DNA of 64,000 nucleotides from Sutcliffiella horikoshii (lineage in GTDB: Bacteria; Bacillota; Bacilli; Bacillales; Bacillaceae_I). Position 1 is the stretch's first letter. Each line of letters opens with the position of its first letter. The notes beneath the pieces are model-generated. The model was not told the origin of the DNA and did not search any database. It saw only the letters and a program-made list of their open reading frames with translations. Positions 28,035-36,823 of the stretch are shown one piece after another. Both the position numbers and the translations under genes were made by a program. The DNA lies in contig KV440964.1 of assembly GCA_001636495.1 (NCBI GenBank), positions 2,930,666 through 2,994,665 on the forward strand. The letters are read 5' to 3'.

Positions 28035-31000
28035 CTATTGAACAAGTTCTTTTGATTCTTCCAAACGGACTGAAACCAGCTTGGATACACCTGATTCTTG
28101 CATCGTCACTCCATAAAGGACGTCACTGAATTCCATCGTACCCTTACGGTGGGTGATGACGATGAACTGGGTTTCTTTGCTGAACTGTTTCAAGTATTGG
28201 GCAAAACGGTGAACGTTCGCTTCATCAAGCGCCGCTTCCACTTCATCCAAAATGCAAAATGGTACCGGTCTAACTTTCAGAATTGAGAATAGCAGCGCAA
28301 TGGCAGTCAATGCTCGTTCTCCCCCTGACAAAAGGCCAAGATTTTGAAGCTTTTTACCCGGCGGCTGAGCCACGATATCAACACCGGTATTCAGCATATC
28401 TGTCGGGTCGGTAAGTACCAGGTCCGCTCTCCCACCACCAAACAGGGAACGAAATACATCATGAAAATGTGCCCGAATATTGGTAAAGGTCGTTTCAAAC
28501 CTTTTTTTCATTTCCTCGTCCATCTCCCCGATAACTTGGAACAGAGTATCCTTCGCTTCTTGAAGATCATCTTTCTGTTCCTTCAAGAATGTGTATCGTT
28601 CATTGACCCTGTCATACTCCTCAATGGCCGCTATGTTGACCGTACCGAGCTCCTCTATTGCAAGCTTGATCAGTCGTACTTTTTTACGTGCATCGTCAAT
28701 ATCGATTTCAAGTGGATACGCTTCTTTTGCCGCTTCAAAGGACAGCATATACTCTTCCCTTAAATGTTGAAGTCTATTATCCAACTCCACATCTAGGCGG
28801 TTCAATTTCACTTCTTCCGCCTTCAGCACTTCTGAGAGCTGCTTGTACTGACGCTTCAACTCTTTCAGTTCAAGCTCCTCTTGTTCTACTTTCTCGTAGA
28901 AGGATAGGCGTTCTGCACGGCGCTCGGCTATCAATTTCATGGTGGTGTTTTTATCGTGGAGCTTTTCTTCCGCTGCCACTTCCAACTTCTGTTCGCCGGA
29001 AGAGTTATCATTCATCTCACTTTGTAAAAGAGCGAGGTCTTCCTGAATATCCGTCAGCCTCTCCTGAGCTTGATTCAAGTCCGTTTCTATGGTCTCGACT
29101 TTTTCCGTCTGGTTCAGAAGCTTTTCTTTTTTGCCGGCATACTCCACTTTCAGTTGCGTCAGTTCATTTTGAACGGTTTCTTTTGTTGCATGTTGCTCCA
29201 CCTTCAAAGAGTTAAGAGCAGCAATTTCCTTGTCGAGCGATACAATCTGGATCCCTACGTTTTTCAGTTCGGTTTCCAAAATCCCTTTTCTATCGCCAGC
29301 ATCTTTAATGGAAGTGGTAAGCTGCTGTTTTTCATAATCATACAAGCTTAGATGCTCATTTATATTCTTTTCTTCCAGTTCTACTTCCCGCAGAAGGCTG
29401 GTAACTTGCTGCTCCTTGTAACGAAGCTCTTCACCTGAGCCTTTGAGTTCCATTACTTGCGTTTCTTTTTCATCTATTTTCTTCTTTAACGTCTTTACTT
29501 GATCCTCCAAGAGGGCTGTTTTATGTTCCATCTCTTCTAGCTTTGCTGAGATGGAGTCAAGCTCACGACCTCGACTTAAAAGTGAGTTCGATTTTTGTTT
29601 TACTGCCCCACCTGTCATGGAACCACCAGGGTTGACAACATCTCCCTCTAGCGTCACGATTCGGAAACGATGTTGAAGAATTCCGGCTAGCGCATTAGCA
29701 CCTTTAAGATCTTTCGCTATTACGATGGTTCCCAAGAGATTATAAACGATATTTTCATACGATGCATCAAAGTCCACCAACGTAGCTGCTATACCCACAA
29801 AGGAATCATGCTTGCTAATCTGATTCACTTGATAGTCTGATAAAGTACGAGGTTTCATGACTGTCATCGGAAGAAAGGTGGCACGCCCAAATCCGTTCTT
29901 CTTCAGATACTGGATGGATGTTCTGGCATTCTGTTCATTATCCACCACGATATGTTGTGTCGCACTGCCAAGAGCAATTTCAATGGCAGTTTCCACATCC
30001 TGCTTTACTTGGATAATCTCCGCCACGGCCCCCTTGATTCCAGATAGCCTGTTTTCGTCCCTTGCCTTCAAAATCTCTTTTACACCTTGGAAGAAACCGG
30101 TAAAATCACCTTGCATGGTTTCAAGCATTTCTTTTCTTGCACGCGTCTGTTGCAGGAACTGATAGGCTTGATATAAGGTGGTCTCCTTCTTCTGATAGGA
30201 CTGCTTGAACTGTTCCAAAGCCGCCTGTTCCGATCTAAAACGATCCACGGTTTGATTTAGCTCCTCCTGAACCTGTTTTTGGTTAGCCAGAACCTCTTCT
30301 TTCTTCTGTTGGGTACTATTGCGCATATCCACATATTTCTGGTTCCCCTCATCAAGGCGAGACACCTTCAAACTTTCTTGTTTTTCCTGTTGTTCCAGAT
30401 AGGAAAATTCATTGCGGATGGATGCCTGTTTATTTAATAGTTCAATATAGTCGCTTTTTAACGCATCAATTTTCTCTTCGATATTCTGATCGAACTGTTC
30501 ATTGATGACCTGTTTTTCTTTCAGCTGCTGTTCTGTTAACACCAATTCCTTGCGGAGTGCATCCAACAACTTGCTTTCCGCCGTGAGTTTCTCCTTTTGG
30601 ACTTTAAGGAATTCTGCGAGCTCGATAGAGGACTTTTCCAATTGGGCACGGTTAGTAGTAGCGTTCTTTTTACGCTCCTTGAGCACTTCTTTTCGACCTT
30701 CCAGTTTTTCAAGCTCGGAACTTGCTACAAGAAGGGCTTGTTGCAACGAATCGATAGATTCATCCAGTGCCGCCACTTGGTCTTTGTATTTTTCAAGCGT
30801 TGCTTCTTTTTGTGAGAGTTCGGAAGATAGGATTAACTCTTTCTCCGTACTGTTTTTCACTTCCAAGGAATGCTGTTCCCACTTTTGGTGCAACTCTTCT
30901 ATTTCATAGACCGTCACGCCGACTTCTATTTGTTCAAGCTCTTCTTTTTTCTCCAGATAGTCCTTAGCAATGGATGCCTGAATTTTCAGAGGCTCAACTT

Positions 31001-31601
31001 GCCCTTCCAGTTCATGTAAAATATCGGATACACGATTCAAGTTTTCCTGTGTATCCCACAACTTACTTTCTGCCTTCTTTTTTCTGGATTTGTATTTAAG
31101 GACACCTGCCGCCTCTTCAAAAATACTGCGGCGCTCTTCCGATTTACTGCTAAGAATTTCTTCCACTTTCCCTTGACTGATGATGGAGAAAGCTTCCTTA
31201 CCAAGACCGGAATCCATAAACAGGTCCACAATATCCTTAAGTCGGCAAGTCTGCTTGTTAATCAGGAACTCACTATCCCCTGAACGCAACGCCCTTCGAG
31301 TGACACTCACTTCCATATAATCAATCGGAAGAATTCGGTTACTGTTATCGAGTGTCAATGTCACCTCTGCCATATTCAAGGCCTTTCTGCTATCGCTTCC
31401 GGCAAAAATGATGTCTTCCATTTTGGAACCGCGCAGAGATTTCGCTGATTGTTCCCCAAGAACCCATCTGATGGCATCTATAATATTACTTTTTCCGCTT
31501 CCATTCGGTCCTACCACGGCAGTGACGCCCGGGACAAAATCTACGGATATTTTTTCAGCAAACGACTTAAACCCTACCACTTCTAATCGTTTGAGGTACA
31601 T
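28035..31601 (-). CDS. smc: Chromosome partition protein Smc
   Basis: 1188 residues. Walker A GPNGSGKSN is at about 31-39, two long coiled coils flank a hinge (about 510-680, with GDVVNPGGSMTGGA), and the C-terminal head carries the ABC signature LLSGGERALTAIAL and Walker B PFCILDEVEAALDEAN. The start at 31601 (MYLKRLEVVGFKSFAE) has a strong GAGGTGAAG; the frame open to 31694 is not used. With ScpAB it loads at parS and compacts the chromosome. Confidence 0.98.
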   Translation of the reverse strand: MYLKRLEVVGFKSFAEKISVDFVPGVTAVVGPNGSGKSNIIDAIRWVLGEQSAKSLRGSKMEDIIFAGSDSRKALNMAEVTLTLDNSNRILPIDYMEVSVTRRALRSGDSEFLINKQTCRLKDIVDLFMDSGLGKEAFSIISQGKVEEILSSKSEERRSIFEEAAGVLKYKSRKKKAESKLWDTQENLNRVSDILHELEGQVEPLKIQASIAKDYLEKKEELEQIEVGVTVYEIEELHQKWEQHSLEVKNSTEKELILSSELSQKEATLEKYKDQVAALDESIDSLQQALLVASSELEKLEGRKEVLKERKKNATTNRAQLEKSSIELAEFLKVQKEKLTAESKLLDALRKELVLTEQQLKEKQVINEQFDQNIEEKIDALKSDYIELLNKQASIRNEFSYLEQQEKQESLKVSRLDEGNQKYVDMRNSTQQKKEEVLANQKQVQEELNQTVDRFRSEQAALEQFKQSYQKKETTLYQAYQFLQQTRARKEMLETMQGDFTGFFQGVKEILKARDENRLSGIKGAVAEIIQVKQDVETAIEIALGSATQHIVVDNEQNARTSIQYLKKNGFGRATFLPMTVMKPRTLSDYQVNQISKHDSFVGIAATLVDFDASYENIVYNLLGTIVIAKDLKGANALAGILQHRFRIVTLEGDVVNPGGSMTGGAVKQKSNSLLSRGRELDSISAKLEEMEHKTALLEDQVKTLKKKIDEKETQVMELKGSGEELRYKEQQVTSLLREVELEEKNINEHLSLYDYEKQQLTTSIKDAGDRKGILETELKNVGIQIVSLDKEIAALNSLKVEQHATKETVQNELTQLKVEYAGKKEKLLNQTEKVETIETDLNQAQERLTDIQEDLALLQSEMNDNSSGEQKLEVAAEEKLHDKNTTMKLIAERRAERLSFYEKVEQEELELKELKRQYKQLSEVLKAEEVKLNRLDVELDNRLQHLREEYMLSFEAAKEAYPLEIDIDDARKKVRLIKLAIEELGTVNIAAIEEYDRVNERYTFLKEQKDDLQEAKDTLFQVIGEMDEEMKKRFETTFTNIRAHFHDVFRSLFGGGRADLVLTDPTDMLNTGVDIVAQPPGKKLQNLGLLSGGERALTAIALLFSILKVRPVPFCILDEVEAALDEANVHRFAQYLKQFSKETQFIVITHRKGTMEFSDVLYGVTMQESGVSKLVSVRLEESKELVQ

Positions 31602-31676
31602 AATCTTCACCTCATCTATACTCGTTAAGTTTCTTAGTTGGTTACTTCCTGCTGCAATTATGTAATAGGAAAGAAA

Positions 31677-31713
31677 GCGACCGTTTTGGCACACATGTGC
31701 ACCAACGGATCGC
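31677..31713 (-). terminator. Terminator or attenuator between rnc and smc
   Basis: GCGATCCGTT pairs with AACGGTCGC (bulged T), with a further inner stem in GGTGCACATGTGTGCC, followed by TTTCTTTCC. No clear promoter follows before smc, so partial read-through or RNase processing is likely. Confidence 0.5.
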
Positions 31714-31719
31714 CCACTT

Positions 31720-32463
31720 TCATTTCTTAACTTGTTTCAATTTCTGAAGAGCAAATTGAGCTGCATGTTGTTCCGCCTCTTTTTTGGAGCGGCCTACACC
31801 TATTCCCATTTCTTCTTTATTCAACGAAACCTTTGAGACAAACTCCCGGTTATGCGCCGGTCCCTTTTCTTCAAGCACTTCATATTCGATGATACCAAGC
31901 GCATTACGCTGAATCATCTCTTGTAACTGGCTCTTAAAATCCATCACATGAGAAAAAGCACCTTCATTAATTTTAGGGTAGACATACTTTTCAAGGAATT
32001 GAAATACGGTATCCAGCCCAAGATCCAGATATAATGCCCCGATAAATGCTTCAAATACATCGGCAAGCAAAGCTGGTCTGGCTCGTCCACCTGTGATTTC
32101 CTCCCCTTTTCCAAGCAATACATATTTCCCGAACGAAAGATCATTTGCGAATGAAACCAAGGATGGTTCGCATACGATCGATGCTCTCAGTTTTGTCAAT
32201 TGACCTTCACTCATCATTGGATACTTCTTATACAGAAACTGTGAAATGGTCAACTCCAGAACAGCATCTCCCAAAAATTCCAAGCGCTCATTGTCTTCGT
32301 AAGGTTTTCTCCGATGCTCATTCACATACGATGAATGGGTGAAAGCTTGATATAACAGTTTCTCATTTTGAAACTTAACTCCTAAATTTTCTTGAAGGAA
32401 AGCAAAATTCTTTCTTATTGCTTCATTTTTAATTTCATTTATTCTACTTCTATTCCTAGTCAT
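31720..32463 (-). CDS. rnc: Ribonuclease III
   Basis: 247 residues. The RNase III signature [14 protein letters not shown] holds the catalytic acidic residues, with further ligands in [15 protein letters not shown]. The double-stranded RNA-binding domain starts about residue 165 ([12 protein letters not shown]) and ends with [16 protein letters not shown]. It cuts rRNA precursors and SRP RNA. Confidence 0.98.
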   Translation of the reverse strand: MTRNRSRINEIKNEAIRKNFAFLQENLGVKFQNEKLLYQAFTHSSYVNEHRRKPYEDNERLEFLGDAVLELTISQFLYKKYPMMSEGQLTKLRASIVCEPSLVSFANDLSFGKYVLLGKGEEITGGRARPALLADVFEAFIGALYLDLGLDTVFQFLEKYVYPKINEGAFSHVMDFKSQLQEMIQRNALGIIEYEVLEEKGPAHNREFVSKVSLNKEEMGIGVGRSKKEAEQHAAQFALQKLKQVKK

Positions 32464-32545
32464 GTAAAGGAGCCTCCAACATACAATCTTCTTTCACTAG
32501 ATGGCATCATTCTTTTCTGGATGATGAAAGTTGTATAACATTACT

Positions 32546-32573
32546 ATTTTAACAAATTATTTAGAGGATACAA
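32546..32573 (-). promoter_or_regulatory. Possible sigma-A promoter of rnc
   Basis: TTGTAT (32568-32573), 16 bases and TAAAAT (32546-32551), about 85 bases before rnc and after the acpP terminator. Confidence 0.4.
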
Positions 32574-32666
32574 ATAGCAACTTTCACGATTCAAGCAGTT
32601 TCTGTTAACTTTTATGGGGAATTGTACCTGTTTTGACATCAATCTCTTTGACTTTATCACAGAAAA

Positions 32667-32692
32667 AACAAAAAGTCCCACCTGAGTGGGAC
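32667..32692 (-). terminator. Terminator after acpP
   Basis: GTCCCAC and its near complement TGGGAC enclose a 5-base loop, followed by TTTTTGTTTTTT on the minus strand. It ends the fatty-acid unit. Confidence 0.88.
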
Positions 32693-32705
32693 AATCAAAA
32701 AACTA

Positions 32706-32939
32706 TTAAGTGTTCGCTTTTATGTAGTTTACCGCATCGGCAACCGTTGTAATGTTTTCCGCTTCGTCGTCTGAAATTTCCATATCAAACTCATCTTCAA
32801 GCTCCATTACTAGTTCTACTACATCAAGAGAGTCAGCACCTAAATCGTCTTTGAATTTAGAATCAAGCTTTACCTCGGACTCGTCAACACCTAAACGATC
32901 AACAATGATCTTTGTTACACGCTCTAATACATCTGCCAT
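32706..32939 (-). CDS. acpP: Acyl carrier protein
   Basis: 77 residues from the ATG at 32939 with GGGAGGTG upstream. Ser37 in the motif [12 protein letters not shown] receives the phosphopantetheine arm. The helices are acidic, as is typical. It carries growing acyl chains for the FabD/FabG enzymes encoded upstream. It is separated from fabG by a 446-base repeat-filled gap, so it may rely on its own promoter. Confidence 0.99.
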   Translation of the reverse strand: MADVLERVTKIIVDRLGVDESEVKLDSKFKDDLGADSLDVVELVMELEDEFDMEISDDEAENITTVADAVNYIKANT

Positions 32940-32960
32940 AACTTTCACCTCCCCTCAAGT

Positions 32961-32966
32961 ATTATA
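32961..32966 (-). promoter_or_regulatory. Possible acpP -10 hexamer
   Basis: A perfect TATAAT lies 21 bases upstream of the acpP start, just outside the nested repeat; the -35 region is poor (TAGTTT at 17 bases). A second TATAAT at 33003-33008 lies at the edge of the repeat. Either could drive acpP alone. Confidence 0.35.
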
Positions 32967-33010
32967 GTGAATTTGGTTTTAAAAAACTAGTGTAAGTTGT
33001 ATATTATACT

Positions 33011-33372
33011 CCCTGTTGACTTCCGTTCCAGGTGTTCGCTTTCCGCGGGGCGGTGCTTGAGCCTCCTCGGCTTCGCGAAGGCCACTGAAAAAGTAACGAA
33101 CTTTAATAATCTGATTAACACCGCTGTTAATTTCCGCAAACGGCTTCGCTTTCCGCGGGGCGACCTTGAGCCTCCTCGGGCTACGCCCTGCGGGGTCTCA
33201 AGATTGTCGCTCTCCCCCCGCTGGAGTCTTCGCCTATTGCTCCAATCAACAGCTAGAAACCATAAAAAATACAAGTTTTTAGGTTTTTCAGTGGCCTCGC
33301 TTCGCCTTCGGGGTCTCAAGACTACCGTTACCTCCCGCAGGAGTCTCTCACCTTGCACTTCAGTCAACAGGG
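33011..33372. repeat. Family-A palindromic repeat, interrupted by a family-B element
   Basis: The ends are CCCTGTTGACT and AGTCAACAGGG, an 11-bp perfect inverted repeat. The left half carries GTTCGCTTTCCGCGGGGCG and TTGAGCCTCCTC, the right half GGGGTCTCAAG, CTCCCGCAGGAGTCTC and CACCTTGCACT. The uninterrupted copy at 56632-56762 has the same blocks in the same order. The unit is split at about 33077-33299 by the family-B element. No gene is supported in this gap between acpP and fabG. Confidence 0.85.
33080..33296. mobile_element. Family-B MITE-like element inserted in family-A repeat
   Basis: The 217-base unit has 13-bp perfect terminal inverted repeats GGCCACTGAAAAA/TTTTTCAGTGGCC. CTTCGC occurs on both sides (33071-33076 and 33300-33305) as a candidate 6-bp target duplication. 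The interior (33123-33253) is a second palindrome with GCTTTCCGCGGGGCGACCT, GAGCCTCCTCG, GGGGTCTCAAGATTGTCGC and CTCCAATCAACAGC. It encodes no transposase, so movement would need help in trans. Confidence 0.7.
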
Positions 33373-33385
33373 GAAAATGTTCTAA

Positions 33386-34126
33386 TTACATCACCATACC
33401 GCCGTCGACGTGGATGGTTTGGCCTGTGATGTAGGCACTTTTTTCGGATGCAAGGAAAGATACGACAGCTGCAATGTCTTTCGCATCCCCAAATCGCGCA
33501 AGAGGGATCTGCTTCAGCATTTCCGCTTTTATATCTTCTGTCAATTTGTCCGTCATATCCGTTGTGATAAAGCCTGGCGCAATAGCATTGACGGTAATGT
33601 GTCGAGAAGCCAGTTCACGGGCAGTTGATTTTGTCAGACCGATCACTCCCGCTTTTGCCGCTACATAGTTAGCTTGTCCGGCATTCCCCATCACTCCGAC
33701 AATGGAAGCGATGTTGATGATTCTTCCTGAACGTTGCTTCATCATTTGGCGTGTTACGGCCTTTGTCGCGTTGAAGACACCTTTAAGGTTGATATTGATT
33801 ACATCATCCCACTCGTCTTCCTTCATACGCATCAATAGGTTATCACGGGTAATACCGGCATTATTCACTAAAATGTCAATTGTATCGAATTGAGAAAGGG
33901 CTTCTTTCATCATTGCCTGAACGTCTTCTGAGTTTCCGACATTCGCACGGACTGCGATGGCTTGGCCACCCATCTCTTTAATCGCTTCCACTACCTCATG
34001 CGCTTTCGCTTCACTTCCTGAGTAGTTCACAACCACATTGGCACCTTGTTCTGCCAGTTCTAGTGCAACGGCACGTCCGATTCCACGGGATGCCCCTGTT
34101 ACAACCGCTGTTTTTCCTTTAAGCAT
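33386..34126 (-). CDS. fabG: 3-oxoacyl-[acyl-carrier-protein] reductase FabG
   Basis: 246-residue short-chain dehydrogenase. The NADPH-binding motif [10 protein letters not shown] starts at about residue 10, and the catalytic set is S141, Y154 and K158 (NYVAAKAG). It ends with [13 protein letters not shown]. It reduces beta-ketoacyl-ACP in fatty-acid elongation. Its start overlaps the end of fabD by eight bases. Confidence 0.98.
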   Translation of the reverse strand: MLKGKTAVVTGASRGIGRAVALELAEQGANVVVNYSGSEAKAHEVVEAIKEMGGQAIAVRANVGNSEDVQAMMKEALSQFDTIDILVNNAGITRDNLLMRMKEDEWDDVININLKGVFNATKAVTRQMMKQRSGRIINIASIVGVMGNAGQANYVAAKAGVIGLTKSTARELASRHITVNAIAPGFITTDMTDKLTEDIKAEMLKQIPLARFGDAKDIAAVVSFLASEKSAYITGQTIHVDGGMVM

Positions 34127-35075
34127 TGGATGAGTCCCCCTCTTTAAAGTGATCGATGGCTTTTTTCAGTGTTTCGTTATCATATACCGGAATGGTCGTT
34201 ACTTTCCGATTCACTTTTTTTATTAGACCTGATAGAACCTTACCTGGACCTACTTCTATAAAAGTATCCACGCCAAGGTCTATCATTTTTTCAACAGATT
34301 GTTCCCATTGAACAGGTGAATAGAGTTGTTCCACCAGTTTAACAGGGATGTCGTTAGCGCTTGTCATTTCGCTGGCATCCACATTTGCAATGACAGGAAT
34401 TTTTGCTTCATTCATGGTAATGGAGGATAATGTGTCCTCAAGCTTGGATGCCGCCGGTTTCATCAGGCTGGAATGGAATGGTCCACTGACTACCAATGGA
34501 ATAACCCGCTTGGCACCCTTTTCCTTGGCTTTTTCAGAGGCAGCAGCTACACCTTCCGCAGTTCCCGAGATCACAATCTGTCCTGGGCAATTCAGGTTTG
34601 CAAGTTGAACAGGGCCGGTATCGTTTGTTGCTTCCTCACATGCTTCTTTTAAAAGCTGTTCATCCAGACCCAATACAGCCGCCATGGAACCAACGCCTGC
34701 CGGGACAGCTTCTTCCATATACTTCCCGCGCATATGAACCGTTTGGACTGCATCCTCAAATGAGATCGCTCCAGCGGCCACCAATGCGGTGTATTCTCCC
34801 AGGCTGTGACCTGCAGCATAATCCGCTTTGATTCCCGCCTTTTTCAGCATCTGCAAAATCGCTATGCTTGAGGTTAAAAGGGCTGGTTGGGCGTTGTATG
34901 TCAGAGTTAGTTCTTCTTGTGGACCTTCAAACATTAATTTTGACAGTTTATAGCCGAGCTTTTCATCCGCTTGTGCAATCACGCGTTGTACTTCTTCATT
35001 GTGATTGGCCAATTCTTGGGCCATGCCCACAATTTGTGATCCTTGTCCCGGAAAAACAAAAGCGACCTTCCCCAT
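34119..35075 (-). CDS. fabD: Malonyl-CoA:ACP transacylase FabD
   Basis: 318 residues. The motif FVFPGQGSQ lies near the N-terminus, the catalytic serine S91 is in [12 protein letters not shown], and the partner histidine is in SGPFHSSLM. It loads malonyl groups onto AcpP. The plsX stop and fabD ATG share one base (TAATG). Confidence 0.98.
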   Translation of the reverse strand: MGKVAFVFPGQGSQIVGMAQELANHNEEVQRVIAQADEKLGYKLSKLMFEGPQEELTLTYNAQPALLTSSIAILQMLKKAGIKADYAAGHSLGEYTALVAAGAISFEDAVQTVHMRGKYMEEAVPAGVGSMAAVLGLDEQLLKEACEEATNDTGPVQLANLNCPGQIVISGTAEGVAAASEKAKEKGAKRVIPLVVSGPFHSSLMKPAASKLEDTLSSITMNEAKIPVIANVDASEMTSANDIPVKLVEQLYSPVQWEQSVEKMIDLGVDTFIEVGPGKVLSGLIKKVNRKVTTIPVYDNETLKKAIDHFKEGDSSNA

Positions 35076-36094
35076 TATTCTCCCCCGTTCTCTTGTGTAG
35101 TCACAAACTCCATTTTTTCTATAGTTCGTGTGATTATTCCGACCATGTCCGTTTCAACCATTTCTCTTGTCTGACGGATTGTATTGAACACAGCGTTCTC
35201 ATCTGATGAACCATGAGCCTTCACAACTGGTGCCTTTAAGCCAAACAAAGCGGCGCCGCCGTATTCGGAGTAGTCCATTTTATTCTTGATCGTTTTCAGC
35301 TTCGGTTTTAATACCGCAGCTGCCAGCTTACTTTTAAAGTCGCTCGTTAAAGCGTCTTTCAGCATCGCAAACACAGATAATGCCGTCCCTTCAATCGCTT
35401 TTAAGGTGACATTTCCGGTAAAGCCGTCTGTTACCACGACATCTGCCACACCATTCAACAAGTCACGCGCTTCCACATTTCCGATGAAGTGAACCGCATT
35501 AGACTCTTTAATATACTCAAAAGCAGCCTTTGTCAGCTCATTCCCTTTCTTATCTTCGGTTCCAACATTTAAAAGACCCAACCTTGGAGCTTTTACTCCC
35601 CGTACTTTTTCCGCATAGATGGATCCCATCAATGCGTATTGGAACAAGTGTTCAGGCTTGGCATCAGCATTTGCCCCGACATCAAGCATCACGAAGCCTT
35701 TTCCATCTACTGTAGGAAGTGTTGGCGAAAGAGCAGGACGCTCAATCCCTTTGATCCGGCCGACTATTAATAGGCCTGCCGTCATTAAAGCACCTGTGTT
35801 CCCTGCAGAGATGCAAGCATCCGCTCTTCCCTCTTTGACTTCTTTGGCCATAAGGACCATGGAAGCATTCTTTTTACGGCGAACAGCCCTTACCGGCTCT
35901 TCATCGCTTGAAATGACTTCTTCTGTATGTAAAATAGTTATATTCTTTTCGTTAGTTAAAAAAGGTCTGATTTTATTTTCATCCCCAACAAGGGTATATG
36001 TCACATCATCGTATTTCTCTACAGCTTTCATTACGCCTTCCACGATCGACTTCGGCGCATGGTCGCCACCCATTGCATCAATGGCAATTCTCAT
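35075..36094 (-). CDS. plsX: Acyl-ACP:phosphate acyltransferase PlsX
   Basis: 339 residues beginning [20 protein letters not shown], with [12 protein letters not shown] and [17 protein letters not shown]. It converts acyl-ACP to acyl-phosphate for PlsY, the first step of phospholipid synthesis. It follows fapR by 21 bases. Confidence 0.97.
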   Translation of the reverse strand: MRIAIDAMGGDHAPKSIVEGVMKAVEKYDDVTYTLVGDENKIRPFLTNEKNITILHTEEVISSDEEPVRAVRRKKNASMVLMAKEVKEGRADACISAGNTGALMTAGLLIVGRIKGIERPALSPTLPTVDGKGFVMLDVGANADAKPEHLFQYALMGSIYAEKVRGVKAPRLGLLNVGTEDKKGNELTKAAFEYIKESNAVHFIGNVEARDLLNGVADVVVTDGFTGNVTLKAIEGTALSVFAMLKDALTSDFKSKLAAAVLKPKLKTIKNKMDYSEYGGAALFGLKAPVVKAHGSSDENAVFNTIRQTREMVETDMVGIITRTIEKMEFVTTQENGGE

Positions 36095-36115
36095 AGCTTT
36101 TAACCTACCTTTTGA

Positions 36116-36682
36116 TTAAGAACTTGTAGAACGGAACATCTCGAACTCTCCGTGAAAAACTTTCTCGCTTCCGACAGAGCTTTTCACCTCTACTGTTGTT
36201 CTTCCTTTTTCTTTATCTACCTTACTCACGACTGCCTTTGCGACAATTCTTTCACCGAGTTTTACCGGCCTTGTAAAGCGAATAGTCGCTTTTGCCGTCA
36301 GCGCAAGCTCATCATTGATGACTGCAACCGCCAATGAATTGGCCTGGGCAAACAAATGGTGTCCTCTTGTAATCTGATTTCTCTTAAAGACATGCTCGCT
36401 TTGCACATCAAAGATGGAAATAGCACTCTCGTCCAATTGCAGATCAATAATTTCACCGATCACTTCATCGAGGGGCAGGGATCTAACCTCTTTGTCGAGT
36501 GTACGGGCTGCTACGTTTTTAATTCTCTCCCGTAATTCTGGAATGCTTAACTCCAAGCGGTCCAGCCGTACTGTCTGGATGCTTACCTGAAAGAGGTCGG
36601 CCAGTTCTTCATCTGTTATAAAAGGGTTCTCCTGTATCTTGTCCTTTAAAGATAACTGACGCTCCTTTTTGTTTCTTCTCAT
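36116..36682 (-). CDS. fapR: Fatty acid/phospholipid biosynthesis repressor FapR
   Basis: 188 residues from the ATG at 36682 (MRRNKKERQ), the B. subtilis length. The frame continues upstream to 36754, but the operator and promoter lie in that stretch. An N-terminal HTH ([20 protein letters not shown]) joins by a linker helix to a hot-dog-fold domain that binds malonyl-CoA, which releases FapR from DNA. It heads fapR-plsX-fabD-fabG-acpP and is autoregulated by the operator at 36705-36721. Confidence 0.97.
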   Translation of the reverse strand: MRRNKKERQLSLKDKIQENPFITDEELADLFQVSIQTVRLDRLELSIPELRERIKNVAARTLDKEVRSLPLDEVIGEIIDLQLDESAISIFDVQSEHVFKRNQITRGHHLFAQANSLAVAVINDELALTAKATIRFTRPVKLGERIVAKAVVSKVDKEKGRTTVEVKSSVGSEKVFHGEFEMFRSTSS

Positions 36683-36704
36683 AAAATACACACCATCCGA
36701 ACTA

Positions 36705-36721
36705 TTATGACTAGGTACTAA
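36705..36721 (-). promoter_or_regulatory. FapR operator
   Basis: TTAGTACCTAGTCATAA differs at one position from the 17-bp FapR box I recall (TTAGTACCTAGTCTTAA). It overlaps the predicted transcription start of fapR. Confidence 0.85.
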
Positions 36722-36725
36722 TAGT

Positions 36726-36754
36726 AGTATATATACTAAAAAAGCAGATTGCAA
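36726..36754 (-). promoter_or_regulatory. Sigma-A promoter of the fap/fab operon
   Basis: TTGCAA (36749-36754), 17 bases and TATACT (36726-36731). The FapR box begins 5 bases downstream of the -10, so bound FapR would cover the start site. Confidence 0.75.
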
Positions 36755-36784
36755 GAAAAAATATCAGACCAGACTGCAAAATAA

Positions 36785-36818
36785 GTAGAGGTAAGCCAAC
36801 TAACTGACTTTCCTCTAC
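36785..36818 (-). terminator. Hairpin after recG
   Basis: GTAGAGG and CCTCTAC form 7-bp arms with a 20-base loop just past the recG stop, followed by TTATTTT. Moderate terminator. Confidence 0.5.
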
Positions 36819-36823
36819 CTGGG

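Noticed and set aside
28016-28090. Upstream extension of ftsY into smc
   Set aside because: No ribosome site; conserved FtsY N-terminus begins at 28015.
28688-29215. 175-residue plus-strand frame
   Set aside because: Antisense shadow of the smc coiled coil.
31602-31694. Upstream extension of smc (31 more residues)
   Set aside because: The strong GAGGTGAAG before 31601 and the family N-terminus fix the later start.
32987-33367. 126-residue minus-strand frame and a 145-residue plus-strand frame through the acpP-fabG gap
   Set aside because: Both run straight through the palindromic repeats, have Arg-rich low-quality protein and no ribosome site.
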